Assembly: GCA_903874255.1 (NCBI GenBank)
Contig: CAIQRN010000056.1
Location: forward strand, 1-38,145
Length of the DNA: 38,145 nt
Direction: 5' to 3'
Origin: an uncultured Actinomycetes bacterium
Lineage (GTDB): Bacteria; Actinomycetota; Actinomycetes; Nanopelagicales; Nanopelagicaceae
The stretch's first letter is position 1. The number at the start of each line of letters is the position of its first letter. This document shows, piece by piece, positions 1 to 7,180 of this stretch. The notes under the pieces were generated by a model. The model was not told the DNA's origin. It worked only from the letters and a program-made list of their open reading frames with translations, and ran no database searches. The position numbers and the translations under genes were made by a program.

Positions 1-22
1 CGAAATCGAGTAAAGGATAAGC

Positions 23-523
23 ATGCGAGCCCAAAGGAAAAATCTAGTTATTGCTTTAGTTATTGCGATTATCGTTACATCCATTGCAGCATTTGCAAAT
101 ATCGGAGGGAAAGAAAAAGTGACAGAGAGTTCAACAGGTTTGCCTGCAGTTACTGCTAATGCAGGAGAAGCACCAACAATTACTGCACCCTCAGGTGCGG
201 CTCCAACTACACTCGAAACCAAAGACATCATCGTGGGAACTGGCGTAGAAGTAAAAGCTAGTTCTACGTTGACAGTGCATTACACATTAATGACATGGTC
301 AAATGGTTCGATTGTTGAGTCATCATGGTCTAGCGGGCAGCCTGCGACTTTCCCGCTTTCTGGTGTAATCCAGGGTTGGCAGCAGGGTCTTCCTGGTGCA
401 AAAGTTGGCGGACGCCGATTGCTAGTTATTCCTGCATCCCTTGGTTATGGTCCTAATGGATCAGGCCCAATTGGTCCAAATGAAACATTAATTTTCGTCG
501 TCGACATCATCGGGGTGGCATAA
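23..523 (+). CDS. FKBP-type peptidyl-prolyl cis-trans isomerase, membrane-anchored or secreted
   Basis: Predicted to catalyse cis-trans isomerisation of prolyl bonds outside the membrane, helping exported proteins fold. The 166-aa product has an N-terminal hydrophobic segment (about residues 8-26) after a basic start, then a Thr/Ala/Pro-rich linker, then one FKBP domain from about residue 70 to the end. Family landmarks are visible: VHYTL, the VIQGWQQGLPG stretch, KVGGRRLLVIP, LGYGP and a closing ETLIFVVDI. There is no clear lipobox cysteine, so a signal anchor or cleaved signal peptide are both possible. The ATG is preceded by AAAGGA at good spacing. The stop is directly followed by the aquaporin ATG, so the two are probably co-transcribed. 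The upstream context lies outside the window. Confidence 0.9.
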   Translation: MRAQRKNLVIALVIAIIVTSIAAFANIGGKEKVTESSTGLPAVTANAGEAPTITAPSGAAPTTLETKDIIVGTGVEVKASSTLTVHYTLMTWSNGSIVESSWSSGQPATFPLSGVIQGWQQGLPGAKVGGRRLLVIPASLGYGPNGSGPIGPNETLIFVVDIIGVA

Positions 524-1177
524 ATGAAACTACGTACTTTCTTAGCTGAACTTGTTGGAACTGGCTTTCTTGCAGCTTCAATAGTTGGTTCGGGTGTAAT
601 GGCTACGAATTTAACTAAAGATGTTGCTCTTCAACTTCTTATCGTTGCTGTAGCAACGGTTTTCATGCTGGCTACCATGATTCAAATGCTTGGTCCAATA
701 AGTGGGGCACATTTCAACCCTGCAGTTACTTTTGTTGCTTTGATCAATAAATCCATTTCGGGACTCACCGCGCTTAATTATGTAGTGACCCAATTCCTCG
801 GCGCATTCATCGGTGTAGTAATAGCAAACGTAATGTTCAAACTTCCAGCAGTAGGTTCATCAACGGCTGCAAAATCAACGTCGAATTTATTAGTCAGTGA
901 AGTTATTGCAACTGCAGGTTTGATTCTGGTTATTCAATTAGTCTCAAAGCAGGCCGAAGGTCGTTATATTCCTCTGGCTGTAGCCGGTTGGATCGGTTCG
1001 GCATATTTCTTCACCTCTTCGACAACTTTTGCTAACCCCGCCGTAACCTTCGCACGCGCTTTCAGCGATACATTTGCTGGTATCGAGTTGAGCTCGGTTC
1101 CAGGATTTGTTATTGCGCAGTTAATTGGCGCAGTTATCGGACTTGGATTAGCCAAGGGATTGAGCAGTGAGCGCTAA
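524..1177 (+). CDS. MIP/aquaporin family channel
   Basis: Membrane channel for water or small neutral solutes. The 217-aa protein has about six membrane segments and both MIP signature loops, with NPA at residues 65-67 (HFNPAVTF) and again near 171 (ANPAVTF). The first segment region (FLAELVGTGFLAASIVGSG) is typical of the family. It is slightly short for a glycerol facilitator. The last 11 bases overlap the arsenate reductase gene in another frame, so the two are translationally linked. Known ars operons sometimes use an aquaglyceroporin (AqpS type) as the route for arsenite exit. The overlap makes that role plausible here, but this is inference from context and the pore selectivity cannot be read with certainty. 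Confidence 0.9.
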   Translation: MKLRTFLAELVGTGFLAASIVGSGVMATNLTKDVALQLLIVAVATVFMLATMIQMLGPISGAHFNPAVTFVALINKSISGLTALNYVVTQFLGAFIGVVIANVMFKLPAVGSSTAAKSTSNLLVSEVIATAGLILVIQLVSKQAEGRYIPLAVAGWIGSAYFFTSSTTFANPAVTFARAFSDTFAGIELSSVPGFVIAQLIGAVIGLGLAKGLSSER

Positions 1178-1571
1178 ACCAACGGTTTTATTTGTATGCG
1201 TTCATAACGCTGGCCGTTCACAAATGGCGGCCGGCTTTATGAAGGCATTAAGCAATGACCAAGTAGAAGTTTTATCGGCCGGGTCTGCGCCGAAAGATAC
1301 GATTAATCCAATTGCAATTGAGGCGATGGCCGAAGTTGGAATCGATATTGCAAACAATGTTCCAAAAGTTTTAACACCAGAAGCAGTCCAAGCATCCGAT
1401 GCGGTAATCACGATGGGTTGCGGGGATGCGTGCCCGTTTTATCCTGGCAAACGCTATGAAGATTGGGTCTTAGATGATCCAGCTGGTCAGGGAATTGAGT
1501 CGGTGCGAGTCATTAGGGATGACATAAAGTTGCGCGTAGAAAACTTATTAAAAGAGCTTTTACCTGCATAA
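1167..1571 (+). CDS. arsC: Arsenate reductase, low-molecular-weight phosphatase fold, mycothiol-dependent type
   Basis: Predicted to reduce arsenate to arsenite in the cytoplasm. The 134-aa protein has the anion-binding loop C11-VHNAG-R17-S18 (CX5R), a second cysteine cluster MGCGDACP (C85 and C89), and the DDP motif with the general acid near D103-P105. The GCGDACPFYPGKRYEDW stretch resembles the actinobacterial ArsC1/ArsC2 group, which uses mycothiol and mycoredoxin instead of thioredoxin; that assignment rests on family knowledge. The start is GTG inside the end of the aquaporin gene. No ArsR, Acr3 or ArsB is seen nearby, so arsenite would have to leave by the neighbouring channel or by a pump encoded elsewhere. 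Confidence 0.9.
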   Translation: MSAKPTVLFVCVHNAGRSQMAAGFMKALSNDQVEVLSAGSAPKDTINPIAIEAMAEVGIDIANNVPKVLTPEAVQASDAVITMGCGDACPFYPGKRYEDWVLDDPAGQGIESVRVIRDDIKLRVENLLKELLPA

Positions 1572-1645
1572 ATTGTGCATGTAGAGGGCTAACTCTCGCA
1601 CTTGCCATAGGGATTTAAGTCACAAAGTCGTACCGTACCCGTAAC

Positions 1646-1667
1646 GAAGTAAAGAGCACTTTACTTC
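1646..1667 (+). promoter_or_regulatory. Perfect 9-bp hairpin in the leader of the cytochrome b module
   Basis: GAAGTAAAG, a 4-base loop AGCA, then CTTTACTTC: a perfect inverted repeat ending 18 bases before the ATG of the 54-aa membrane protein. No T tract follows it, so it does not look like a terminator for arsC. It could be an operator or a 5'-UTR structure that protects or controls the cytochrome b message. Confidence 0.5.
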
Positions 1668-1685
1668 AAACGAACGGACAAATAA

Positions 1686-1850
1686 ATGACAGGCTGGATT
1701 TCAGATTTTATGAATCATCCTGCAACTTATCTTAAATCAGGTTGGCTGCAGATTTCAGTTTCAAATTTAATTGTGATTGTGCTGATGCTTACAGTTTTCG
1801 CATTAGCTGTCTTTGTTCCATTTCCTAAGGACAAAGAGGATCGCAAATGA
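1686..1850 (+). CDS. Small single-pass membrane protein of the cytochrome b module
   Basis: A 54-aa ORF beginning MTGWISDFMNHPATYL and ending PFPKDKEDRK. It has one hydrophobic helix (about residues 23-45), an aromatic N-terminal amphipathic part and a charged tail. Its stop overlaps the start of the cytochrome b gene as ATGA, which strongly supports real, coupled translation. I do not recognise a named family. By position it may be a small accessory subunit of the cytochrome b complex, as small single-helix subunits are common in b6f and bc1 complexes. The ribosome-binding site is weak (ACGGACAAATAA). Confidence 0.75.
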   Translation: MTGWISDFMNHPATYLKSGWLQISVSNLIVIVLMLTVFALAVFVPFPKDKEDRK

Positions 1851-2467
1851 GTGAGATGTGGACGGCGAAGCTTCGAAATAAGTGGCAAAAGAATTTACCA
1901 ATTGAAAAACTTCTTCCAGATGACCAACCAGCATATGTTGCATCCTGGATTTATGTTTTTGGTGTTCTTACTCTTTCTGCATTGGCGATGATCATTGCCT
2001 CCGGAATAGTTTTGGCTTTTGAAGGTCCGGCCTGGTATCACGTTTCTGATGTGGGCTTATTCACCAACAGTATGCACTTCTGGTCAGTCCAGATGTTCTT
2101 TGTCTTCATGGTGATCCACCTTTGGGGCAAGTATTGGATGGCAGCTTGGCGTGGAAATCGTTTTAGAACATGGGCAACGGGCGCAATTGCATTTGTTGCT
2201 TCAATCGCTACTGCTTTCACGGGCTACCTAGTTCAAACAAATTTCGATTCACAGTGGATTTCTTTTGAAGCAAAAGATGGTTTTAACTCCATGGGAATCG
2301 GCGCATTTTTTAATGTGACCAATCTCGGTCAGATGTTGTTACTTCACGTAGCGTTCTTGCCTCTGATCTTGGGAGTCATAACTGTTATCCACGTACTTAT
2401 GGTTCGCCGTCGTGGAGTTGTTCCACCGATAGATGCAGAGCCATCATTGAGTGAGGCAAAACGATGA
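1847..2467 (+). CDS. Cytochrome b, N-terminal (b6-type) di-haem domain protein
   Basis: Membrane di-haem cytochrome, predicted to move electrons between quinol and a partner across the membrane. The 206-aa protein has four helices and four histidines placed as haem ligands: H77 and H91 in the second helix, H167 and H182 in the fourth. The 14- and 15-residue spacings match chloroplast-type cytochrome b6, not mitochondrial cytochrome b (14 and 14). It lacks the C-terminal half with the PEWY quinol-site motif, as b6 does. It is coupled by ATGA overlaps to both neighbours. No Rieske protein or c-type cytochrome gene is in the window, so whether this is part of a quinol oxidase-type bc complex or something else is open. 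Confidence 0.85.
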   Translation: MSEMWTAKLRNKWQKNLPIEKLLPDDQPAYVASWIYVFGVLTLSALAMIIASGIVLAFEGPAWYHVSDVGLFTNSMHFWSVQMFFVFMVIHLWGKYWMAAWRGNRFRTWATGAIAFVASIATAFTGYLVQTNFDSQWISFEAKDGFNSMGIGAFFNVTNLGQMLLLHVAFLPLILGVITVIHVLMVRRRGVVPPIDAEPSLSEAKR

Positions 2468-3444
2468 GTATTTCAAAAGAAGCAAAGCACGACTTTGATG
2501 CCGCCCCATGGGCCGGAAAAACAAAGCGCTATGACATCGTTAAAGAAGGTTCAATTGCCGTTGCTTTCGTAGCAATTCTGGCGATTGTTCTCTCCTTACT
2601 TATGGGTTCACCTGATGAAACTCCACTTACATTTAAAGGGTGGGCAGTCAGTAACGCCGATAATTTCTATGCAACTGCAGTTCAAGAGTTAGCTGGCACA
2701 AGCGGAACTGCAACTTATGGCGGTCCTTACAACAAAGCCTCTGACGGCCTCAATGTTGGACCTTTCTGGTTGCAAAAATGGGCAGGTGTTACACATCCAA
2801 TTGACACCGTAAATGAATTTGTTATCGCCCCATTGAGCACACAAGTTATGTCAACAGAAATTGCAAGTGCTCTTGCGACATGGAAAGCAGCGAGTGATTC
2901 ACAGAAGCAAGCGTGGGCCACTGCTTATGACGATGCAATTACAAAGGTTGAAGGAAAACTTTCTGCTGTTCCTGCCGGTGCTTACGGTCCGGTTCCAGCA
3001 CTTGCAAAGGGATTAACCGATATGGCAAAGGGCGGTGCACTTGATGCCGCGCTTTTGTCACAAGGAGGTTTCTTCCAAACCGATAACACCAAGCAAATCT
3101 TGTTCTTTGGTGACGGTTCCTATTTAGATGATGCAGGAACAACTGCAAACCTTCAGGGTGGCACTTGGGGAATGATGAATGAAACCGGTCGTTACCCAGG
3201 TCAAGCCTGGTTGTGGCTCTATTCATTCTGGTATCAGATTCCTCCATTTAACAATGAAGAATCAAAACCAATTGGTGCAAATGCCGATGCTTACATCATG
3301 TACATCATGGGCGCTTTATCACTTGGTTTGATCTTGATTCCGATTATTCCTGGCGTTAAATCTTTACCGATGCGAATTCCAATTCACCGTGGAATTTGGC
3401 GTCAGTATTACCAAGCAAATGGAATCAATCGCCGCAAGAAGTAA
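2464..3444 (+). CDS. Membrane-anchored ectodomain protein of the cytochrome b module
   Basis: 326 aa with a hydrophobic helix near residues 29-47, a large soluble middle region (about 50-270) and a second helix near 274-296 followed by a basic tail. The topology suggests both ends inside and the middle outside. It has no cysteine at all, hence no c-type haem site and no Rieske cluster. A stretch near residues 241-262 (GRYPGQAWLWLYSF, then QIPPFN) is rich in aromatics and could pack against the membrane or a quinone. Its start overlaps the cytochrome b stop (ATGA). It may stand in for subunit IV, but I see no PEWY motif, so I only call it a partner of the cytochrome. A strong terminator follows. 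Confidence 0.75.
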   Translation: MSISKEAKHDFDAAPWAGKTKRYDIVKEGSIAVAFVAILAIVLSLLMGSPDETPLTFKGWAVSNADNFYATAVQELAGTSGTATYGGPYNKASDGLNVGPFWLQKWAGVTHPIDTVNEFVIAPLSTQVMSTEIASALATWKAASDSQKQAWATAYDDAITKVEGKLSAVPAGAYGPVPALAKGLTDMAKGGALDAALLSQGGFFQTDNTKQILFFGDGSYLDDAGTTANLQGGTWGMMNETGRYPGQAWLWLYSFWYQIPPFNNEESKPIGANADAYIMYIMGALSLGLILIPIIPGVKSLPMRIPIHRGIWRQYYQANGINRRKK

Positions 3445-3452
3445 AATCTAGA

Positions 3453-3490
3453 AATAAACCCTACCGATTTTTCCGGCGGTAGGGTTTATT
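3453..3490. terminator. Bidirectional intrinsic terminator between convergent genes
   Basis: A perfect 14-bp stem, AATAAACCCTACCG paired with CGGTAGGGTTTATT, around a 10-base loop, with T bases after it on the plus strand and A bases before it. It serves the cytochrome b module and, read the other way, the TSUP permease gene, whose stop codon abuts it at 3492. Confidence 0.9.
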
Positions 3491-3491
3491 T

Positions 3492-4238
3492 TTATGCCAG
3501 AAGAAACTTGGCTCCGGCAATTAAGAGAACGCAACCAAGCGCGCGTTTAACGCCTGTTGAAGATAACCGTGAAATACCAAAACGGGTTCCAATAAAAGCA
3601 CCAAGTAAAACTGCAACTAAGTAAATAGGTAGTTCGTGTGGCAAAGCTGTAGTTGATGCAAAGTTGCCAAGCAGACCAGATACTGAGTTCACAAAGATAA
3701 ATGCTGCAACGGTGCCACTTGCCTGCTTAACACTTACCCACCCCAACCAAATAATTAATGGGGATAGAAAGATACCGCCACCAGTGCCGGTGATACCTGA
3801 GAGCAGGCCAATACATGCACCTATAAAGATTGCGAGCGGTTTATTTATTTCTTGGATAGTTTTTTCACTTTGAACCGCTTGAATTAAAAAGCGAATTCCC
3901 GAGAGCAAAAGCAGCACACCAATAATTGGCTTATAGATATGGCTAGGCAGATTTATATGACCACCGATAAAAGCTGCCGGAATAGATCCAGCAATAAGGT
4001 AGAAGAAAAGAGATTTATGAAAAAGTTGGCTCTTGATATATCGAATCGAGGCATAAAGAGATACGAAAATATTGAGAGTAAGTGCCGTTGGTTTTATAAC
4101 GATTGGTGGCACATCAAAAATAGTCATGATGGCAATGTATGCCGAAGCTCCTGCATGGCCCACCGATGTATAAAGCATTGCGCCAAAAAAGAGGAAAGTT
4201 GCAATCAAGACCATGCTTAAAAGGATAATAGAAATCAC
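3492..4238 (-). CDS. TauE/SafE (TSUP) family membrane permease
   Basis: Predicted exporter or importer of a small sulfur-containing or organic anion (the family includes sulfite, sulfoacetate and taurine-related carriers). The 248-aa protein has about eight hydrophobic helices in two related halves. The family loop is recognisable in each half: TSVGHAGASAY near residue 25 and GITGTGGGIFLSPL near residue 150. The substrate cannot be told from the sequence. The start used is GTG at 4238; an ATG at 4214, eight codons inside, has a TATCCT box seven bases upstream on its strand and could be a leaderless alternative start that keeps most of the first helix. Confidence 0.85.
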   Translation of the reverse strand: MISIILLSMVLIATFLFFGAMLYTSVGHAGASAYIAIMTIFDVPPIVIKPTALTLNIFVSLYASIRYIKSQLFHKSLFFYLIAGSIPAAFIGGHINLPSHIYKPIIGVLLLLSGIRFLIQAVQSEKTIQEINKPLAIFIGACIGLLSGITGTGGGIFLSPLIIWLGWVSVKQASGTVAAFIFVNSVSGLLGNFASTTALPHELPIYLVAVLLGAFIGTRFGISRLSSTGVKRALGCVLLIAGAKFLLA

Positions 4239-4293
4239 AAGTGCCAGCCCCCATCTTTGCGAGATTTCGATGCAATGGGTTGGACCGCTGAAG

Positions 4294-4299
4294 TAGTTT
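4294..4299 (+). promoter_or_regulatory. -10 box of a predicted leaderless promoter
   Basis: TAGTTT, then six bases (TAAGCT), then the ATG of the secreted protein at 4306. There is no Shine-Dalgarno sequence. This matches the TANNNT-N6-start pattern seen at several genes in this window. Confidence 0.5.
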
Positions 4300-4305
4300 T
4301 AAGCT

Positions 4306-4767
4306 ATGAAAAAGCGAATCGTATTGGCTCTGATGTTGGTTTCACTATCCCTATCTGGAACTGTTGCCGTACATGCAGATACCGTGGCTCCAACTCGAGC
4401 GGAGCAAATCACGGCTATCGCCAATCAGTACAACCCAATTTTTGATTCGCAATATGCCCGCTTGATTGCCATTGCTTCAAAAGCTAAGACGCATGCCCCA
4501 ACGTATGCCCAATACAAAGCAATTTTGCTCGACTTCAACGATGTGCGTCGAATTATCAATGATGGACTAACCAGCTCAGTTTCAGATCTTGATGCCGTCA
4601 AGGCATATGCCCAAGAGGAATCCGGCGAATTTGCAATTTCGATTCCCGGTCTAGAAAAAATGGCTAAATCCATCACGACAATCACTTGTACTAAAGGCAA
4701 GTTAACTAAGAAAGTAACCTCGATTAAACCTCTTTGCCCTAAGGGTTATACAAAGAAGAAAAAATAG
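4306..4767 (+). CDS. Small secreted protein with Lys-rich Cys/Pro C-terminal tail
   Basis: 153 aa: signal peptide (MKKRIVLALMLVSLSLSG, cleavage likely after the VHA near residue 24), a helical middle region, and a distinctive tail from about residue 125: TCTKGKLTKKVTSIKPLCP followed by KGYTKKKK. I recall the same kind of tail on many otherwise unrelated exported proteins of acI actinobacteria, where its role is undescribed; that is memory and was not checked here. The two cysteines 18 residues apart could form a disulfide, and the lysines could bind anionic wall polymers. No enzymatic motif is seen in the body. The start is supported by the signal peptide and by the -10 box six bases upstream. 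Confidence 0.8.
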   Translation: MKKRIVLALMLVSLSLSGTVAVHADTVAPTRAEQITAIANQYNPIFDSQYARLIAIASKAKTHAPTYAQYKAILLDFNDVRRIINDGLTSSVSDLDAVKAYAQEESGEFAISIPGLEKMAKSITTITCTKGKLTKKVTSIKPLCPKGYTKKKK

Positions 4768-4768
4768 T

Positions 4769-4774
4769 TAAAAT
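4769..4774 (+). promoter_or_regulatory. -10 box of a predicted leaderless promoter
   Basis: TAAAAT, six bases (CAAACC), then ATG at 4781. The box sits in the 13-base gap after the preceding stop, so the phosphatase gene can be transcribed on its own. An imperfect -35 (TTATAC, 4746-4751) lies 17 bases upstream. Confidence 0.55.
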
Positions 4775-4780
4775 CAAACC

Positions 4781-5647
4781 ATGCATGTGAGCACGGTTTG
4801 TAAATACAACCAAGCAAGATCAATAATCGGTGCTGCTGCGATTCGAAAAATATTTCCAGAGCTTTCTGTTTTCTCGGCAGGAGTTCAAGCAACTTCCACG
4901 AATGTTCCCGAGCAAGTTCGATTCATCGCCGACAGGTGGGGGATTCCAGTACAAGAATCAACTTCTACCTCGGTAACGTCTTCAGTAGAAATCCTCAATA
5001 GCTCAGATTTAATCATCGCCGCTGATGAAGAGGTTGCACATTTACTTGGCCAGAGTGTTAATAATAAATCCATAGTTAATCTGCAGGAAATTTCTACAGC
5101 AATCGAATTCACCCCACATGATCCAACGGGTATGCAGGGTTTACAAATGGAGATTGAACTGGCAAAAGTTGTCGCACTGACTATTCAGGAAGTAGTTACA
5201 TTTCTAAAACTACGTTCCAAGAATTCAATCACTGCCGTAATTCCGCGCACGCCACAAGCAGAAAGTAGAGCCATAGAACAGACATTATCTGCAAACAAAA
5301 GTAAAGGTTTCATACTTGATTTAAATCTTCGAACTCCAGATGCCAGTATTTGGAAAGACGCACATCTGCCAATAACAATAATTAAAGGTGACTACACCAG
5401 CGAACTTACAAAATTAGTAAGCGCATTGCACAAGAAAAAAGCCACCGCAGCGATTCTTGCGCCGGCATATGAATCAAGTTCCCCAGAAAATATTTGGCTC
5501 AGCCGCGAACTGATTAATTCGATCGTAAAATTGAGCGCTATTGCACCAGTCACATTACTGACTTCGCCCCTGACTATCGCCGGTAGAACAGTGCCCGATG
5601 CTTACTTCGCATCTCTTGCCGCTTCTCGTGTTGATGTGATTTCTTAA
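4781..5647 (+). CDS. Low-molecular-weight protein tyrosine phosphatase with extra C-terminal domain
   Basis: Likely dephosphorylates the tyrosine kinase encoded just downstream (a Wzb/Wzc-like pair). Residues 1-145 form an LMW-PTP domain: the catalytic P-loop is C7-KYNQA-R13-S14 (CX5RS) and the general-acid loop is DPTGM with D114. The glycine usual at the third P-loop position is replaced (C-K-Y-N). The protein is 288 aa, nearly twice the usual 150. The extra C-terminal 140 aa (from about AVIPRTPQAESRAIEQTL) has an alternating strand-helix look, but I do not recognise it. The start at 4781 is set by an upstream in-frame stop at 4769 and the -10 box; it leaves only six residues before the catalytic Cys, normal for this family. 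Confidence 0.8.
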   Translation: MHVSTVCKYNQARSIIGAAAIRKIFPELSVFSAGVQATSTNVPEQVRFIADRWGIPVQESTSTSVTSSVEILNSSDLIIAADEEVAHLLGQSVNNKSIVNLQEISTAIEFTPHDPTGMQGLQMEIELAKVVALTIQEVVTFLKLRSKNSITAVIPRTPQAESRAIEQTLSANKSKGFILDLNLRTPDASIWKDAHLPITIIKGDYTSELTKLVSALHKKKATAAILAPAYESSSPENIWLSRELINSIVKLSAIAPVTLLTSPLTIAGRTVPDAYFASLAASRVDVIS

Positions 5648-5673
5648 GCAATTTGCCCTAAGGTTTGTCCCCT

Positions 5674-7167
5674 ATGGACCTCAAAGACTATTACCGCCTG
5701 CTGCTGCGAAACCTGCCCATCGTTATCGCTACAACATTAGTCGGCACGATTATCGCCGGCCTTTATTCTTTCTTAGCGACGCCGGTTTATGAAGCCAAGA
5801 TCCAACTTTTCGTTTCGACACCTTCTAGCGCTCTAGACATCAGCGCACTTGCTCAAGGTTCAAGCTTTTCACAGCAGCGTGTAAAGTCTTACGCACAAGT
5901 AATTAACGGTCCTGAAACGCTTAATCCAGTTATTCAAAAACTGCACCTTGATGTCACTGCCGATAAATTGGCTAAGCAGGTAAGTGCTACCGCGCCACTT
6001 GATACTGTTTTAATTAACGTCACGGTTTCAAATACCGATCCTGCGCTTGCTGCATCCATCGCAAATGCAATTGGAACTCAATTTTCACTTACTGCCAATA
6101 CTTTAGAATCCAGCGACCCTACGATGGCTGGTTCTATAAAAGTTTCAATGGTTAAGTCGGCAGTACTTCCAACTTCTCCAGCCAGTCCTAAAAAGGGAAT
6201 CAACATAATTCTGGGCTTCATCTTGGGTCTTGGTTTAGGTACCGGACTTTCAATTCTGCGCCAGATCTTTGACAACACCGTAAAGAACGAAGAACAACTT
6301 GGCGATGTTCCACTATTGGCGGCAATCGCTTTTGATAACGATGCAATAGATAATCCGCTCATTACTAAAGCGGGTCGCTATGCAACGCGCACCGAGGCTT
6401 TCCGCCAACTTCGCACGAACCTGCAATTTATCCGTGCTGATAATCCACCTAAAGTAATTGCCGTTACTTCTGCGCTTCCAGGTGAAGGAAAGACAACAAC
6501 AACCATCAACCTTGCAATCATGCTTGCACAAGCAGGTATGAAGACACTTCTGGTCGAAGCCGATCTACGCCGCCCGCGTATTTGTGAATACATGGGAATC
6601 GAAGACAAGCAGGATCTTGGCCTTGCACAGTTGCTCAATGGTGAATTAAATATTGATCTTGCAAAAGATGTAAAGAAAGCCTTGAACAGCAGTGAGGTAG
6701 AGAATTTAAGCGTCTTAACGACAGGAAAAATTCCTCCCAACCCAGCCGAGCTTCTTAACTCTCCACGTTTTGTTCGCCTAGTTGAACTTCTACGTAAGGA
6801 TTTTGATTACGTAATTTTCGACTGCCCACCACTCTTGCCTGTTACTGATGCAGCGATTATTTCCACTCAGATGGATGGAACAATTCTGGTAGTTCGTGCA
6901 GGCTCAACACGCATTACGCAATTCCGTGGCGCCTATGATGCAATCGCAAGCATCGGATCATCAGTTCTAGGCGTGGTTCTTAACATGATTCCACTTTCTC
7001 GCGATGGCGAAGATTATGGATATCGCTATGGATATTCATATGGCTATAAGTATAAATACGGTACGTATGGTGATTACAGTCCATTGAAAAAACAACGCGG
7101 ACGTTCAGGTTACGCACCGGCCGGTTACGCACCGCGCGAACAAAATCAAACTAAATCCGATAGCTAA
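5674..7167 (+). CDS. Polysaccharide co-polymerase fused to BY-type tyrosine kinase (Wzz/Wzc-like)
   Basis: Controls chain length and export of the surface polysaccharide by tyrosine autophosphorylation. The 497-aa protein starts with a Wzz segment: helix at about 15-35, extracellular coil, second helix near 170-190. The cytoplasmic kinase follows: Walker A ALPGEGKTTTT near 266, Walker A' LLVEADLRRPR near 291, Walker B VIFDCPP near 379. The tail has a tyrosine cluster of more than ten Tyr (YGYRYGYSYGYKYKYGTY) which would be autophosphorylated. Wzz and kinase are in one chain, as in Wzc, instead of split as in most Firmicutes. I chose ATG 5674, since TAAGG lies ten bases upstream; a TTG at 5665 would leave no spacing. 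The tyrosine phosphatase gene ends 26 bases upstream. Confidence 0.9.
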   Translation: MDLKDYYRLLLRNLPIVIATTLVGTIIAGLYSFLATPVYEAKIQLFVSTPSSALDISALAQGSSFSQQRVKSYAQVINGPETLNPVIQKLHLDVTADKLAKQVSATAPLDTVLINVTVSNTDPALAASIANAIGTQFSLTANTLESSDPTMAGSIKVSMVKSAVLPTSPASPKKGINIILGFILGLGLGTGLSILRQIFDNTVKNEEQLGDVPLLAAIAFDNDAIDNPLITKAGRYATRTEAFRQLRTNLQFIRADNPPKVIAVTSALPGEGKTTTTINLAIMLAQAGMKTLLVEADLRRPRICEYMGIEDKQDLGLAQLLNGELNIDLAKDVKKALNSSEVENLSVLTTGKIPPNPAELLNSPRFVRLVELLRKDFDYVIFDCPPLLPVTDAAIISTQMDGTILVVRAGSTRITQFRGAYDAIASIGSSVLGVVLNMIPLSRDGEDYGYRYGYSYGYKYKYGTYGDYSPLKKQRGRSGYAPAGYAPREQNQTKSDS

Positions 7168-7180
7168 ACCCTCAACTCTT

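Noticed and set aside
5665-5673. TTG start for the Wzz/BY-kinase gene
   Set aside because: It leaves one base between the TAAGG ribosome site and the start; ATG 5674 has proper spacing.
6078-6740. Long open frames on the minus strand inside the kinase gene (and similar ones inside cpaE, cpaF, tadG and the adhesin)
   Set aside because: They lie antisense to clear protein families, show no domain, signal or ribosome site, and arise from codon bias of the real genes.
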